Assembly: GCA_964355675.1 (NCBI GenBank)
Contig: CAYHEC010000027.1
Span: 1 to 43,121 of the forward strand
Direction: 5' to 3'
Length of the DNA: 43,121 bases
Source of the DNA: CAMBDS01 sp964355675
Lineage (GTDB): Bacteria; Electryoneota; AABM5-125-24; Hatepunaeales; Hatepunaeaceae
The position numbers and the translations under genes are program-made. The notes under the pieces are model-generated. The model was not told where the DNA came from. It ran no database searches and saw nothing but the letters and a program-made list of their open reading frames with translations. Positions 8,601 through 15,721 of this stretch are shown here, one piece after another (the first letter of the stretch is position 1; every line of letters begins with the position of its first letter).

Positions 8601-9071
8601 ATTGATGGTGGTCTCTAATGTGAAAGTCGTATAGTCGCTATTATGAGAATAGGCTCTGACCTGAGCGGTGACGTAGTTGGTTATCCACATCCGTTCATTG
8701 TCACCGTCCCAGCCTACTGGCGACTTGTATTGGTTGGCTCCCCACCCGGCAGGAGTGAACTGGCCGAGCATATCTCCCGGATCGTCGCGTCGCGGACCAC
8801 CGTTAGAGCCGTCATTGCTTCGCTGGGATGAGAGATTAGCTTTAGGGACTGGTTCGGCGACATTGGCTGGAGGAGTGACAGTTCTGACCGGCTTAGGAGC
8901 GATGTTAGAAGGTTGAATTGTTCGTTGGGAACTGACGGGATCAATAATCCCGATCCCATTGGGGTTGGGTTTATTATTGATTGCGTCGAGGCTGGGAGCC
9001 TCAGTTGCGGCAGTGGCTTGGAACGCAAGCGCGATAACTGCTAGACAGACTAACAGGGATTTTCGAAACAT
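5628..9071 (-). CDS. Secreted ASH/choice-of-anchor-D repeat protein with type IX sorting domain
   Basis: I start it at ATG 9071 (1147 aa) because a typical signal peptide begins there (MFRKSLLVCLAVIALAFQATA), nearly identical to that of the protein at 22652-27145; the frame is open further, to 9137. After a Pro/Asn-rich linker comes a propeller-like region (about residues 95-370, 'TFTLETTINNPGNCMDGAFG', 'GLAIDTEANMLFVQD'). Four or so ASH/DUF1573-like beta-sandwiches follow ('HNFGNVAPDGSYDFTF', 'DFGAASACAPADPIIVTISN', 'HDFGDVAIGSPATWNLLISN'). A beta-helical DUF7305-like domain comes next ('GSGDIWVNND', 'VRANIYAPNGTIVLGGG'). The sorting domain ('AYPNPFNATTTIKVAIPEDG', final KVTLIK) ends it. Likely extracellular or surface structural protein; no catalytic motif seen. 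Its promoter block is duplicated from 27047-27456. Confidence 0.88.
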   Translation of the reverse strand: MFRKSLLVCLAVIALAFQATAATEAPSLDAINNKPNPNGIGIIDPVSSQRTIQPSNIAPKPVRTVTPPANVAEPVPKANLSSQRSNDGSNGGPRRDDPGDMLGQFTPAGWGANQYKSPVGWDGDNERMWITNYVTAQVRAYSHNSDYTTFTLETTINNPGNCMDGAFGYGYLYINQWATNVVNRYNAQGQDIGNPIAFGFPVCGLAIDTEANMLFVQDLGTAGLPIHVFQLDGNGNPVDLQNEVGVIDDHMGQHNNTNTYGLEWVPKHSTGQLWMTSNTNLGGLVHQILVDGNWNCSEVQSFAVFPGADQPYCSVAQDGHNLWAGGYNPATIRIFDDGVAEGWIVFSPYSHNFGNVAPDGSYDFTFDISYSGNDVDIDAIQGAGGDFTTNFGDDVIDGSGQEIYTLTVTFTPNGSGNFGGELIIYSINPNLDPVTVALSGTAGTPPVIDVDASDIDFGAASACAPADPIIVTISNYGELPLNASIDIDPNDGQYTASPQEIIGLQSNSSENVTITFTPLVVGSISATLTISSNDPATPSVAIQLTGEGLPTPEIEVSEPNGHDFGDVAIGSPATWNLLISNLTGIDLHIDQINPSNGIFLTDFPPNGGVDVNSQNPLTVQVTFTPDAEGPFTGSLHIYSNDCDESDLELALTGNGIVTIPEISVSVVDIDFDKVELYEPLTLPLQVSNQGTGNLYVTGLATSDQQFQATFVNFDMQDPILPGDYEVIEVTFTPTAKGPFDATLEIESNDYPDSPLPIFLHGKGVLHKLPTVILGLDGVDIGQSSRIGSGDIWVNNDSPGPFFNGNYELTVGMYVAVTCASIRADKVWTRWGSAVTADVYYKTQHTSHGTIYGTTHGQISLPLIPAGDLPDFPAQINPGNTDKIVAPGNQTYVIQPGVYGLLRAGQSSRVTFTGGDYVFSEINGRPAVAFDFNGPTTIKVLGRIEINGWSSFGPGPKAAPGTTAKDIEVYVAGQNGNDGGINRTPTAVMISGGCNVRANIYAPNGTIVLGGGTPFRGSLIGRWVVLSPGARAEYAGSFKYGGHKVAAMGNPEPITISGMVPDRVELVNAYPNPFNATTTIKVAIPEDGLADLAVFDLNGRLVSQIVNGELTAGYHQFSFGNNDLITGTYIVRLKAHGVTSVQKVTLIK

Positions 9072-9177
9072 TGTTAAACCTATCAGGTTTGGATGGGATA
9101 CGGAGTTGCTTTGAAGGCTGGTGGTTGAACCACGCATTTGAGCATCACCGAATTATTGAATAGTTATCCATCAATAA

Positions 9178-9194
9178 CACAAGTATTATGCCAG
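9178..9194 (-). promoter_or_regulatory. Candidate promoter shared by two surface-protein genes
   Basis: The minus strand reads CTGGCATAATACTTGTG. It can be read as a sigma-54-like element (TGGCA and TTG at the right spacing, but GT instead of the usual GC at -12) or as an extended -10 (TGGCATAAT). The same 16 bases recur at 27253-27269 although adjacent bases have diverged, which suggests selection. Confidence 0.45.
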
Positions 9195-9319
9195 AATTAG
9201 TTTTGAAGGAAGAAAAGGTTTTTAGTGCGGAGAGATGAACTTGGAGGTGGAATCTGAATGGAGAGGAACGGAAAGTGATCGGGCATTTTGCCCGACAGGG
9301 AATCCCTTTTTGCCCGATG

Positions 9320-9381
9320 CTACTCCTTCAATTTTCGGTAGAGGGTCTTAGGATCGATCCCGAGCAAAGCCGCGGCTTCGC
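9320..9381 (-). pseudogene. 3' remnant of a sigma-54 response regulator gene
   Basis: The minus strand encodes EAAALLGIDPKTLYRKLKE then TAG. This is the second half of a Fis-type helix-turn-helix, identical but for the last residue to the end of the regulator at 27395-28741. Upstream sequence is unrelated, so only the tail came with the duplicated block. A 45-codon open frame starting from GTG reads into it but shows no other regulator domain. Confidence 0.8.
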
Positions 9382-9728
9382 TGGTTCTTTTGCTGTGTGC
9401 CTTACTACGAGGAAGTGGTAATTCAACTGCGGCATGTGTTCCCGTTGTTCGCACATATTAGTCAACCGACAACGTCAATTGAAAACATTGTCATTATCTC
9501 AACTTCGCAAGATATAGACGCGTGAATTCTTGACTATATTAAAGATGGTAATCACTCTGGGTTGATTCGCATACACAGACGATCTATCCTCCCCGCTCAA
9601 CTGCCCATTTGTTCGCGTGCTTCTTCGGCGGATCAACTTGTGGATAACATCATTCTTCTAAACGAAAACGCTTGAAAGTTACGAGGATCAGTGCGTTTTT
9701 GTCTTTCATCGAATAACAAAATTGAACC
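9382..9728 (+). other. Intergenic region upstream of phosphoketolase
   Basis: About 350 bp without a gene; it should hold the xfp promoter. TTGTCA near 9489 and TATAGA about 18-19 bp further are a weak candidate pair. No strong Shine-Dalgarno precedes ATG 9729. No hairpin or riboswitch-like structure is evident. Confidence 0.3.
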
Positions 9729-12101
9729 ATGAAGATAAAATCTCTTTCCCCAGATCTTCTCAACAAAATGGATGCCTACTGGCGCGCCTCGAATTACGTC
9801 TCTGTGGGGCAGATATACCTTTGCGCCAATCCACTTCTGAAGCGTCCACTTGAGCCGAACGATGTAAAGCGAATGCTATTGGGTCATTGGGGCACGACTC
9901 CCGGGCAGAACTTTATCTACGTTCATCTTAATCGAGTCATCAAGAAATTCGATCTCGACATGCTGTTCATTTCCGGCCCCGGGCACGGTGGTTCTGCAGT
10001 TGTAGGAAACGTTTATCTCGAAGGTTCCTACAGTGAAATTTACCCCGACATCAGTCAGGACGAAGAGGGACTTCGGAAACTCTTCAACCAGTTTTCGTTT
10101 CCGGGCGGAATCCCGAGCCACGCATCCCCTGAGTGTCCCGGCTCGATCCATGAAGGAGGCGAGTTAGGCTATTCGCTCAGCCACGCCTTCGGAGCAGTGT
10201 TCGACAATCCCGACCTGATAACTGCTTGTGTGGTTGGCGATGGCGAAGCGGAGACCGGCTCGCTGGCCACCGCCTGGCATTCGAACAAGTTCCTCGATCC
10301 GGTTACTGATGGAGCTGTGCTACCGATACTTCATCTCAATGGCTATAAGATCGCAAATCCGACCATCCTCGCCCGAATCACACGAGAGGAGTTGGACCAG
10401 TTATTCCGCGGTTACGGCTGGACGCCCTACTTCGTGGAAGGCGACGATCCAGCGCTAATGCACGAAGCCATGGCTACGACACTCGATATAGCGGTTCAAC
10501 AGATCAAGGATATTCAACAGAACGCACGCTCTAATCATGATACAACGCGTCCCCGCTGGCCTATGATTATTCTATGCTCTCCAAAAGGCTGGACTGGTCC
10601 CAAAGTAATCAACGGCTTGCCGATCGAAGGAAGTTTCCACTCGCATCAAGTTCCGCTTTCTGATCCTGCCAACAACCCCGAACAGCTCAAAATGTTGGAG
10701 GAGTGGTTGTTGAGTTATAAACCAACTGAACTATTCGATACACAAGGTCGCTTGAAGAAGGAGCTTGCAGAACTCGCTCCTGAAGGCACACGCCGCATGG
10801 GAGCTAATCCTCATGCTAATGGCGGAGCGCTTCTGCGCGACCTGCAGATGCCCGATTTCCGTAACTATGGCGTTCCTATTCCGCATCCCGGCGTAACGGC
10901 TTTGGGAGACACTCGAATTCTTGCGCCCTTTCTGCGACACGTTATAAAGCTCAACGAAAAAGAGAGGAACTTTCGAGTATTCGGCCCCGACGAGACGATC
11001 TCAAATGGTCTTGGTGCAGTATTCGAAGCTACTAATCGTCAATGGGTCGCGGAAACCTTGTCAAGCGACGAACACCTTGCTCATACCGGGCGGGTGATGG
11101 AAATGCTAAGCGAGCATCAATGTCAGGGCTGGCTTGAAGGATACCTGATCACCGGCCGTCACGGGTTATTTAACAGTTACGAAGCGTTCATCCATGTCGT
11201 CGATTCGATGTTCAACCAGCATGCAAAGTGGTTGAAAGTTACCGCGCATCTCCCCTGGCGAACCCGGATAGCCTCGCTGAATTATTTATTGACTTCTCAC
11301 GTCTGGCGTCAGGATCATAACGGCTTTACACATCAGGATCCCGGTTTCATAGACCACGTTGCCAACAAGAAAGCTGAGATTGTCCGCATATACTTGCCAC
11401 CGGATGCAAATTGCCTTCTCTCGGTAATGGATCATTGCCTTCGTAGTCGTCACTACGTCAACGTGGTGATCGCCGGGAAGCATCCTTCTCCTCAATGGTT
11501 GACGATTGATGTGGCGGCAGAACACTGCTCATCTGGAATCGGAATCTGGCATTGGGCAGGAAACGATCCGAACGATTCACCGGATTTAGTGATGGCTTGT
11601 TGCGGCGATGTACCGACGCTGGAGACTCTTGCCGCCGTATCGATACTACGGGAGAATCTGCCTGATTTGAAAATCCGGGTGGTGAATGTCGTTGATCTGT
11701 TCAAACTTGAGTCACCTAAAGGACACCCACACGGCCTGAGCGATGCAGATTTCGACGTACTCTTTACCAGTGATAAACCGGTCATTTTCGCTTTTCACGG
11801 CTATCCATCACTGATCCACCAACTCACCTACCGTCGTACAAATCACGACAACTTCCATGTCCACGGCTACAAAGAAGAAGGCACTATCACTACCCCTTTC
11901 GATATGACAGTACTGAATGAACTCGATCGTTACCACCTTGTCATTAATGCTATCGACCACCTGCCGCAGACCGGAATACAAGGCCAATCTCTGAAGACAA
12001 TGCTACGAGTAAAATTGACAGAACATAAGAAATACATCAACATATATGGGGAAGACATGCCGGATATCCGCAAATGGCAGTGGCAGAGATCGACCTCTTG
12101 A
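9729..12101 (+). CDS. xfp: Xylulose-5-phosphate/fructose-6-phosphate phosphoketolase
   Basis: This 790-aa cytosolic thiamine-diphosphate enzyme splits xylulose 5-phosphate (and often fructose 6-phosphate) with phosphate, giving acetyl phosphate plus glyceraldehyde 3-phosphate or erythrose 4-phosphate. The length matches the family. Diagnostic motifs are present: 'GPGHGGSAVVGN' and 'EGSYSEIYP' (residues about 82-100), 'SFPGGIPSHASPECPGSIHEGGELGYS' in two adjoining signature stretches, and the ThDP pocket 'VVGDGEAETGSLATAWHSNK' (about 167-186). The C-terminal domain 'HVHGYKEEGTITTPFDM' is also typical. The gene overlaps the start of the P-type ATPase by 28 bp, implying co-transcription and coupled translation. 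Acetate kinase, the usual partner that harvests acetyl phosphate as ATP, is not in the window. Confidence 0.97.
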   Translation: MKIKSLSPDLLNKMDAYWRASNYVSVGQIYLCANPLLKRPLEPNDVKRMLLGHWGTTPGQNFIYVHLNRVIKKFDLDMLFISGPGHGGSAVVGNVYLEGSYSEIYPDISQDEEGLRKLFNQFSFPGGIPSHASPECPGSIHEGGELGYSLSHAFGAVFDNPDLITACVVGDGEAETGSLATAWHSNKFLDPVTDGAVLPILHLNGYKIANPTILARITREELDQLFRGYGWTPYFVEGDDPALMHEAMATTLDIAVQQIKDIQQNARSNHDTTRPRWPMIILCSPKGWTGPKVINGLPIEGSFHSHQVPLSDPANNPEQLKMLEEWLLSYKPTELFDTQGRLKKELAELAPEGTRRMGANPHANGGALLRDLQMPDFRNYGVPIPHPGVTALGDTRILAPFLRHVIKLNEKERNFRVFGPDETISNGLGAVFEATNRQWVAETLSSDEHLAHTGRVMEMLSEHQCQGWLEGYLITGRHGLFNSYEAFIHVVDSMFNQHAKWLKVTAHLPWRTRIASLNYLLTSHVWRQDHNGFTHQDPGFIDHVANKKAEIVRIYLPPDANCLLSVMDHCLRSRHYVNVVIAGKHPSPQWLTIDVAAEHCSSGIGIWHWAGNDPNDSPDLVMACCGDVPTLETLAAVSILRENLPDLKIRVVNVVDLFKLESPKGHPHGLSDADFDVLFTSDKPVIFAFHGYPSLIHQLTYRRTNHDNFHVHGYKEEGTITTPFDMTVLNELDRYHLVINAIDHLPQTGIQGQSLKTMLRVKLTEHKKYINIYGEDMPDIRKWQWQRSTS

Positions 12102-14866
12102 CCAAAGCACTTAAAAAAAGTACGCCTCAAAACGTGATCTTCTGGTACAGCCTCTCCATTGAGGAAACACTAACCAAACTTAATTCCAAAGCGACTGGTC
12201 TTTCGACTCAGGAAGCCTCAAATCGCCTCGCCTCGAATGGTCCTAATGAACTGAAGGAAGGCAAACGGATCAGCCCGTTCATGATGTTCCTCAGTCAGTT
12301 CAAGAGCCTGATAATATGGATTCTTATCGTCGCTGGAGTCGTTGCCGGAATTCTCGGCGATATTTTAGACGCCTTCGCAATCTTCACCATAGTGATCCTC
12401 AACGCAGTGATCGGCTTTTATCAGGAATACAAAGCCGAAAAGTCCATCCTCGCGCTCAAGAAAATGACAGCTCCTCAAGCCAAGGTTAAGCGTGATGGCA
12501 AAATTACCACCATTCCGGCTTTGCGTATCGTTGCTGGTGACGTTATCACTCTGGAAGCTGGTGATGTGGTTGTTGCTGATGCACGACTTATCGAAGGAGC
12601 AACGTTAAAGAGTATTGAGTCGGCATTGACTGGCGAGTCGGAAGCGGTAGTGAAGAATGTTTCGTTTACCTCCTCAAGTGATATTCCACTCGGCGATCGC
12701 GAGAACATGGTATTTATGGGGACGAGCGTTGCCACAGGAACCGCAACCGCTGTTGTTGTGACGACGGGTATGAATACCGAACTCGGACGTATTGCCGGAC
12801 TGATCGAAGAAGCAAGCTCCGAAGAAAATACTCCCCTCCAGAAAAAGCTTGACTCGTTCGGGCGAGTCCTGATCTGGGCGACACTGGGGATCGTGGCTCT
12901 CCTGTTTGTGCTTGGTCTATTCAGGGGAACCAAGCTTCTCGAATTGTTCATGACTTCAGTAAGTCTTGCGGTAGCGGCGGTTCCCGAAGGACTTCCCGGC
13001 GTGGTGACGGTCGCATTGGCGCTCGGAGTATCCCGATTGGCTCGGCGCCGGGCTCTCGTGCGCAAATTACCGGCAGTGGAGACGCTCGGCGCGACAACTG
13101 TCATCTGTACAGATAAAACCGGCACTTTGACAGTCGGCGAAATGACAGTCCGAGTACTTTATGTTGCAGGGAATAGCTACGAAGTAACCGGCGAAGGCTA
13201 CGAACCGGTCGGCGAGGTGCTAATCGACGGTAAGAAGGCGACTGATGAACTTTTGAAGCCTCTACAAGAACTGGCGAATGTCCTTACAGGTTGCAACAAC
13301 GCACAACTTGTCAAGGAAAAGAAAAAATGGAAGGTTGTTGGCGACCCAACGGAGGGCGCGTTGCTCGCAGTCGCCCATAAAATCGGCGGTGACCCGAAGA
13401 AATTTGACAAGGAGATGCCAAAGCACCAGGAAATTCCTTTCGATTCCGACCGAAAGATGAGCGCCATTATCCGTCGGATGCCGGATGGGAAACTTCGCGC
13501 CTTTATCAACGGCGCGCCTGATGTGCTTCTGGAACGTTGCACGAAAATTTACACAGGCAAGAAAGTAGGCTCACTTGAGAATAAGAATCGTAAGGAAATT
13601 CTGGCCAGAAATACAGACATGGCGCAAAAAGGACTGCGAGTACTTGGTTCCGCTTATCGGGATTTGGGCGCCAAATCCTCGAAAGAGTTAACTGCTGAGA
13701 CCGTTGAGCGCGATCTTGTCTTTGTTGGTTTGTCGGGAATGCAAGATCCGCCGCGCCCTGAAGCCAAAGCCGCCGTTGCAAAGTGTCATGAGGCAGGCAT
13801 TCGAGTTGTCATGATCACCGGTGACCATCCTCATACAGCGAAAGCAATTGCGGAAGAAATCGGTATCGCCAAGCCGGACGACGAAACGATGGAAGGCGTC
13901 GAATTAGATAAACTGAGCGACAGCGAGCTTAAGAAACGGGCAAAGAAAATCGCGGTGTACGCTCGAGTTACTGCTGAGCATAAACTCCGTATCATACACG
14001 CTTGGAAAGCAAATGGGGCTATTGTCGCAATGACAGGCGACGGTGTGAACGATGCTCCTGCACTCAAAGGAGCCGATATCGGTATCGCGATGGGTCGCAA
14101 TGGGACTGAGGTTACCAAGCAGGCGTCGGACATAATTATCACCGATGACAATTTCGCTTCGATTGTCAATGCGGTCGAGGAGGGGCGCGGCATCTACGAT
14201 AATATCCGAAAAACGCTCCAATATCTACTCGCAGGCAACACCGGGGAACTGTTGTTGATTACAATCTGCGTAGTCGCGGGACTCCCGATGCCGCTGTTAC
14301 CCATTCATCTTCTTTGGATCAATCTTGTGACCGATGGACTGCCTGCGCTTGCACTCGCCGCCGACCCGATTGATTCCGACGTCATGAAGCGCGCTCCACG
14401 CCATCATTCAGAACGAATCACGAACCGCAGTTTCCTGAGAACTATGTCGCTAACTGGAGTGCTGACTGCCGGAGTAGCTTTCGCAGTTTTTCTTTTTATG
14501 CTAAAAACAGGTTCGGAAGAGGTTGCGCGCACCTTTGCTTTTACGACACTGGTCTTTGCTGAATTACTGCGGTCGTTTGGCGCTCGGAGTGAGACCAAGC
14601 CCGTCTGGAGAATCGCCTTCTTCTCCAACCTGAATCTGGTTATCGTGGTTAGCTTTTCGATCAGCATTCAAGTATTGAGTCAGCACAATGAGACTATGAG
14701 TCGCTTGTTGAAAACATCACCCGTAACCTTCAGAGATTGTCTAATACTCTTCGCTATCGGCACTATTCCACTTTTGATCCTCGGAATAATGAAGTCATTC
14801 CAACGCACGCCTCACAAAGGAGCAACGGCGAAACCTTCGGATCTCCCTGGTGTTGTGAAAGCTTGA
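12074..14866 (+). CDS. P-type Ca2+-transporting ATPase (SERCA/PMR1-like)
   Basis: This 930-aa polytopic membrane pump belongs to the P2 group. In order it shows an N-terminal cation-ATPase domain ('GLSTQEASNRLASNGPNEL'), the actuator motif 'ALTGESEAV', and M4 'VAAVPEGLP'. The phosphorylation motif DKTGTLT follows, with aspartate at residue 347, then 'MITGDHPHTAKAIA' and the hinge 'TGDGVNDAPALKGADIGIAMG'. M6 is 'NLVTDGLPALALAADP'. The M4 PEGLP and M6 N..TD residues form the Ca2+ site in the family, so calcium (possibly Mn2+) efflux is the best call; a Na+ pump is less likely. ATG 12074 lies inside the end of xfp (28-bp overlap). An energy-generating enzyme coupled to a pump is suggestive, but no functional link is proven. 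Confidence 0.92.
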   Translation: MAVAEIDLLTKALKKSTPQNVIFWYSLSIEETLTKLNSKATGLSTQEASNRLASNGPNELKEGKRISPFMMFLSQFKSLIIWILIVAGVVAGILGDILDAFAIFTIVILNAVIGFYQEYKAEKSILALKKMTAPQAKVKRDGKITTIPALRIVAGDVITLEAGDVVVADARLIEGATLKSIESALTGESEAVVKNVSFTSSSDIPLGDRENMVFMGTSVATGTATAVVVTTGMNTELGRIAGLIEEASSEENTPLQKKLDSFGRVLIWATLGIVALLFVLGLFRGTKLLELFMTSVSLAVAAVPEGLPGVVTVALALGVSRLARRRALVRKLPAVETLGATTVICTDKTGTLTVGEMTVRVLYVAGNSYEVTGEGYEPVGEVLIDGKKATDELLKPLQELANVLTGCNNAQLVKEKKKWKVVGDPTEGALLAVAHKIGGDPKKFDKEMPKHQEIPFDSDRKMSAIIRRMPDGKLRAFINGAPDVLLERCTKIYTGKKVGSLENKNRKEILARNTDMAQKGLRVLGSAYRDLGAKSSKELTAETVERDLVFVGLSGMQDPPRPEAKAAVAKCHEAGIRVVMITGDHPHTAKAIAEEIGIAKPDDETMEGVELDKLSDSELKKRAKKIAVYARVTAEHKLRIIHAWKANGAIVAMTGDGVNDAPALKGADIGIAMGRNGTEVTKQASDIIITDDNFASIVNAVEEGRGIYDNIRKTLQYLLAGNTGELLLITICVVAGLPMPLLPIHLLWINLVTDGLPALALAADPIDSDVMKRAPRHHSERITNRSFLRTMSLTGVLTAGVAFAVFLFMLKTGSEEVARTFAFTTLVFAELLRSFGARSETKPVWRIAFFSNLNLVIVVSFSISIQVLSQHNETMSRLLKTSPVTFRDCLILFAIGTIPLLILGIMKSFQRTPHKGATAKPSDLPGVVKA

Positions 14867-14900
14867 ACCACGTAATGATATTGGTTCCTGATCTAAAGAC

Positions 14901-15022
14901 TGAACTTGCCCCGAAAAAGTGGACACGTAGTTAAGACAATCAGTTTAGTTTAGACGATTCAAATTCAGCCGGGTTTAAGTAGCCCTGCGCCCAAGTGCGA
15001 GCATCACGCTGTTTTGATGGCG
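14901..15022 (-). mobile_element. IS3-family insertion sequence remnant (end plus orfB tail)
   Basis: TGAACTTGCCCCGAAAAAG followed by TGGACA at 14901-14925 looks like an IS3-family terminal inverted repeat. Just inside it the minus strand encodes GYLNPAEFESSKLN and a stop at 14942-14940, the usual 'G-Y-x-x-P-x-x-[FY]-E' end of IS3 OrfB. Upstream residues (RDARTWAQ) no longer fit the family. The rest of the element and the other end are not found, so it is a dead fragment. Confidence 0.7.
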
Positions 15023-15088
15023 TGAAACAATCCGACCAACGGATTACACAAGTCCAACTTCCTCACTTTCGCCTCTAAAAGAAGGTAT

Positions 15089-15337
15089 TCAGTAATCGTA
15101 TCGCTCTCCCAACTGGTGACTGCCGAGAAATATCTCGTAACGACGTTGCATAGTCACTCCAACGATCAAATCAGCTTTACCGCCTCCGTTCTGGTCTTTT
15201 ATGGAACAATAATCAGTCGGAGAGTAACCATAGCGAAACTCGCCGATATTCCTTGGCGGATCATGCTTTGAAACCCGACTTGTTGAACAAGTCGCGCCAC
15301 CCGCCGGATCTTCTTTTAAACCTACCAAGCTTGACAC
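15089..15337 (-). pseudogene. FG-GAP-repeat protein fragment
   Basis: The frame ends 'DQNGGGKADLIVG' then 'RRYEIFLGSHQLGERYDY'. This is recognisable as a single FG-GAP/integrin-like repeat (D-x-N-G-x-G-x-x-D-L-I-V-G, then YEIFLG). No signal peptide or second repeat is present. A REP-like palindrome (15269-15300) interrupts its N-terminal part. It sits among IS and repeat debris, so I read it as a remnant of another surface-protein gene rather than a working gene. Confidence 0.5.
15269..15300. repeat. REP-like palindrome, third family copy
   Basis: TGAAACCCGACTTG-TTGAA-CAAGTCGCGCCAC. The stem and the asymmetric TGAAACC/GCCAC flanks match the units at 5178-5205 and 5215-5246, showing a dispersed element rather than three chance hairpins. 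Confidence 0.75.
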
Positions 15338-15365
15338 AGCCCGTACGTGACGCGAACGGCTTCGA

Positions 15366-15530
15366 GGGTGAACCGGGCTCGTAAACGGCCCCTACGCGAC
15401 GGCGGCGAATTTCTCAGCGCGTGGGGGTGAACCGGGCTCGTAAACGGCCCCTACGCGACGGCCGCGAATTTCTCAAGCGCGTGGGGGTGAACCGGGCTCG
15501 TAAACGGCCCCTACGCGACGGCGGCGAATA
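15366..15530. repeat. Three tandem copies of a 59-60-bp repeat
   Basis: Units begin GGGTGAACCGGGCTCG at 15366, 15425 and 15485. They are nearly identical (differences such as GGCGGCG/GGCCGCG and one inserted A). Each contains GGCCCCTAC, echoing the GTAGGGG ends of the palindromes in the SBBP gene. Three copies without unique spacers is not a CRISPR. Confidence 0.85.
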
Positions 15531-15561
15531 CCCCATTGAATCAAAATAGTCTTAGAATCGC

Positions 15562-15589
15562 TTGCTTTTAAGTGAGACTATGCTATATT
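15562..15589 (+). promoter_or_regulatory. Candidate promoter of the ice-binding-domain/RiPP transcript
   Basis: TTGCTT (15562-15567) and TATATT (15584-15589) are separated by 16 bp, about 130 bp upstream of ATG 15722, and are immediately followed by an inverted repeat. Only sequence likeness supports it. Confidence 0.4.
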
Positions 15590-15592
15590 ATG

Positions 15593-15613
15593 TCATACGA
15601 AATAGTCGTATGA
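15593..15613. promoter_or_regulatory. Operator-like inverted repeat at the promoter start region
   Basis: TCATACGA-AATAG-TCGTATGA is a perfect 8-bp dyad lying 3 bp after the proposed -10 box, the position of a repressor site. No candidate repressor gene is adjacent. Confidence 0.45.
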
Positions 15614-15721
15614 TAGTATCGCATGACAGTACCAAGCGAAAACTATTACACTTACAATAAATGACCTACCTTTCCTCATCACAATCTCGAAAATAGAACC
15701 GTGATAGGAACCAAACTAAAA

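Larger units (their letters stand above)
8972..9381. repeat. 410-bp duplicated block, copy A
   Basis: It matches 27047-27456 almost base for base at equal length. The block spans signal-peptide codons, ribosome binding region, leader, candidate promoter, the TCGGGCATTTTGCCCGA hairpin and the last codons of an NtrC-type regulator. Homology stops at 9381, after CGGCTTCGC. Confidence 0.9.

Noticed and set aside
15366..15530. Possible CRISPR array
   Set aside because: The whole 59-60-bp unit repeats with no variable spacers, only three copies exist, and no cas gene is near. It is a tandem repeat.
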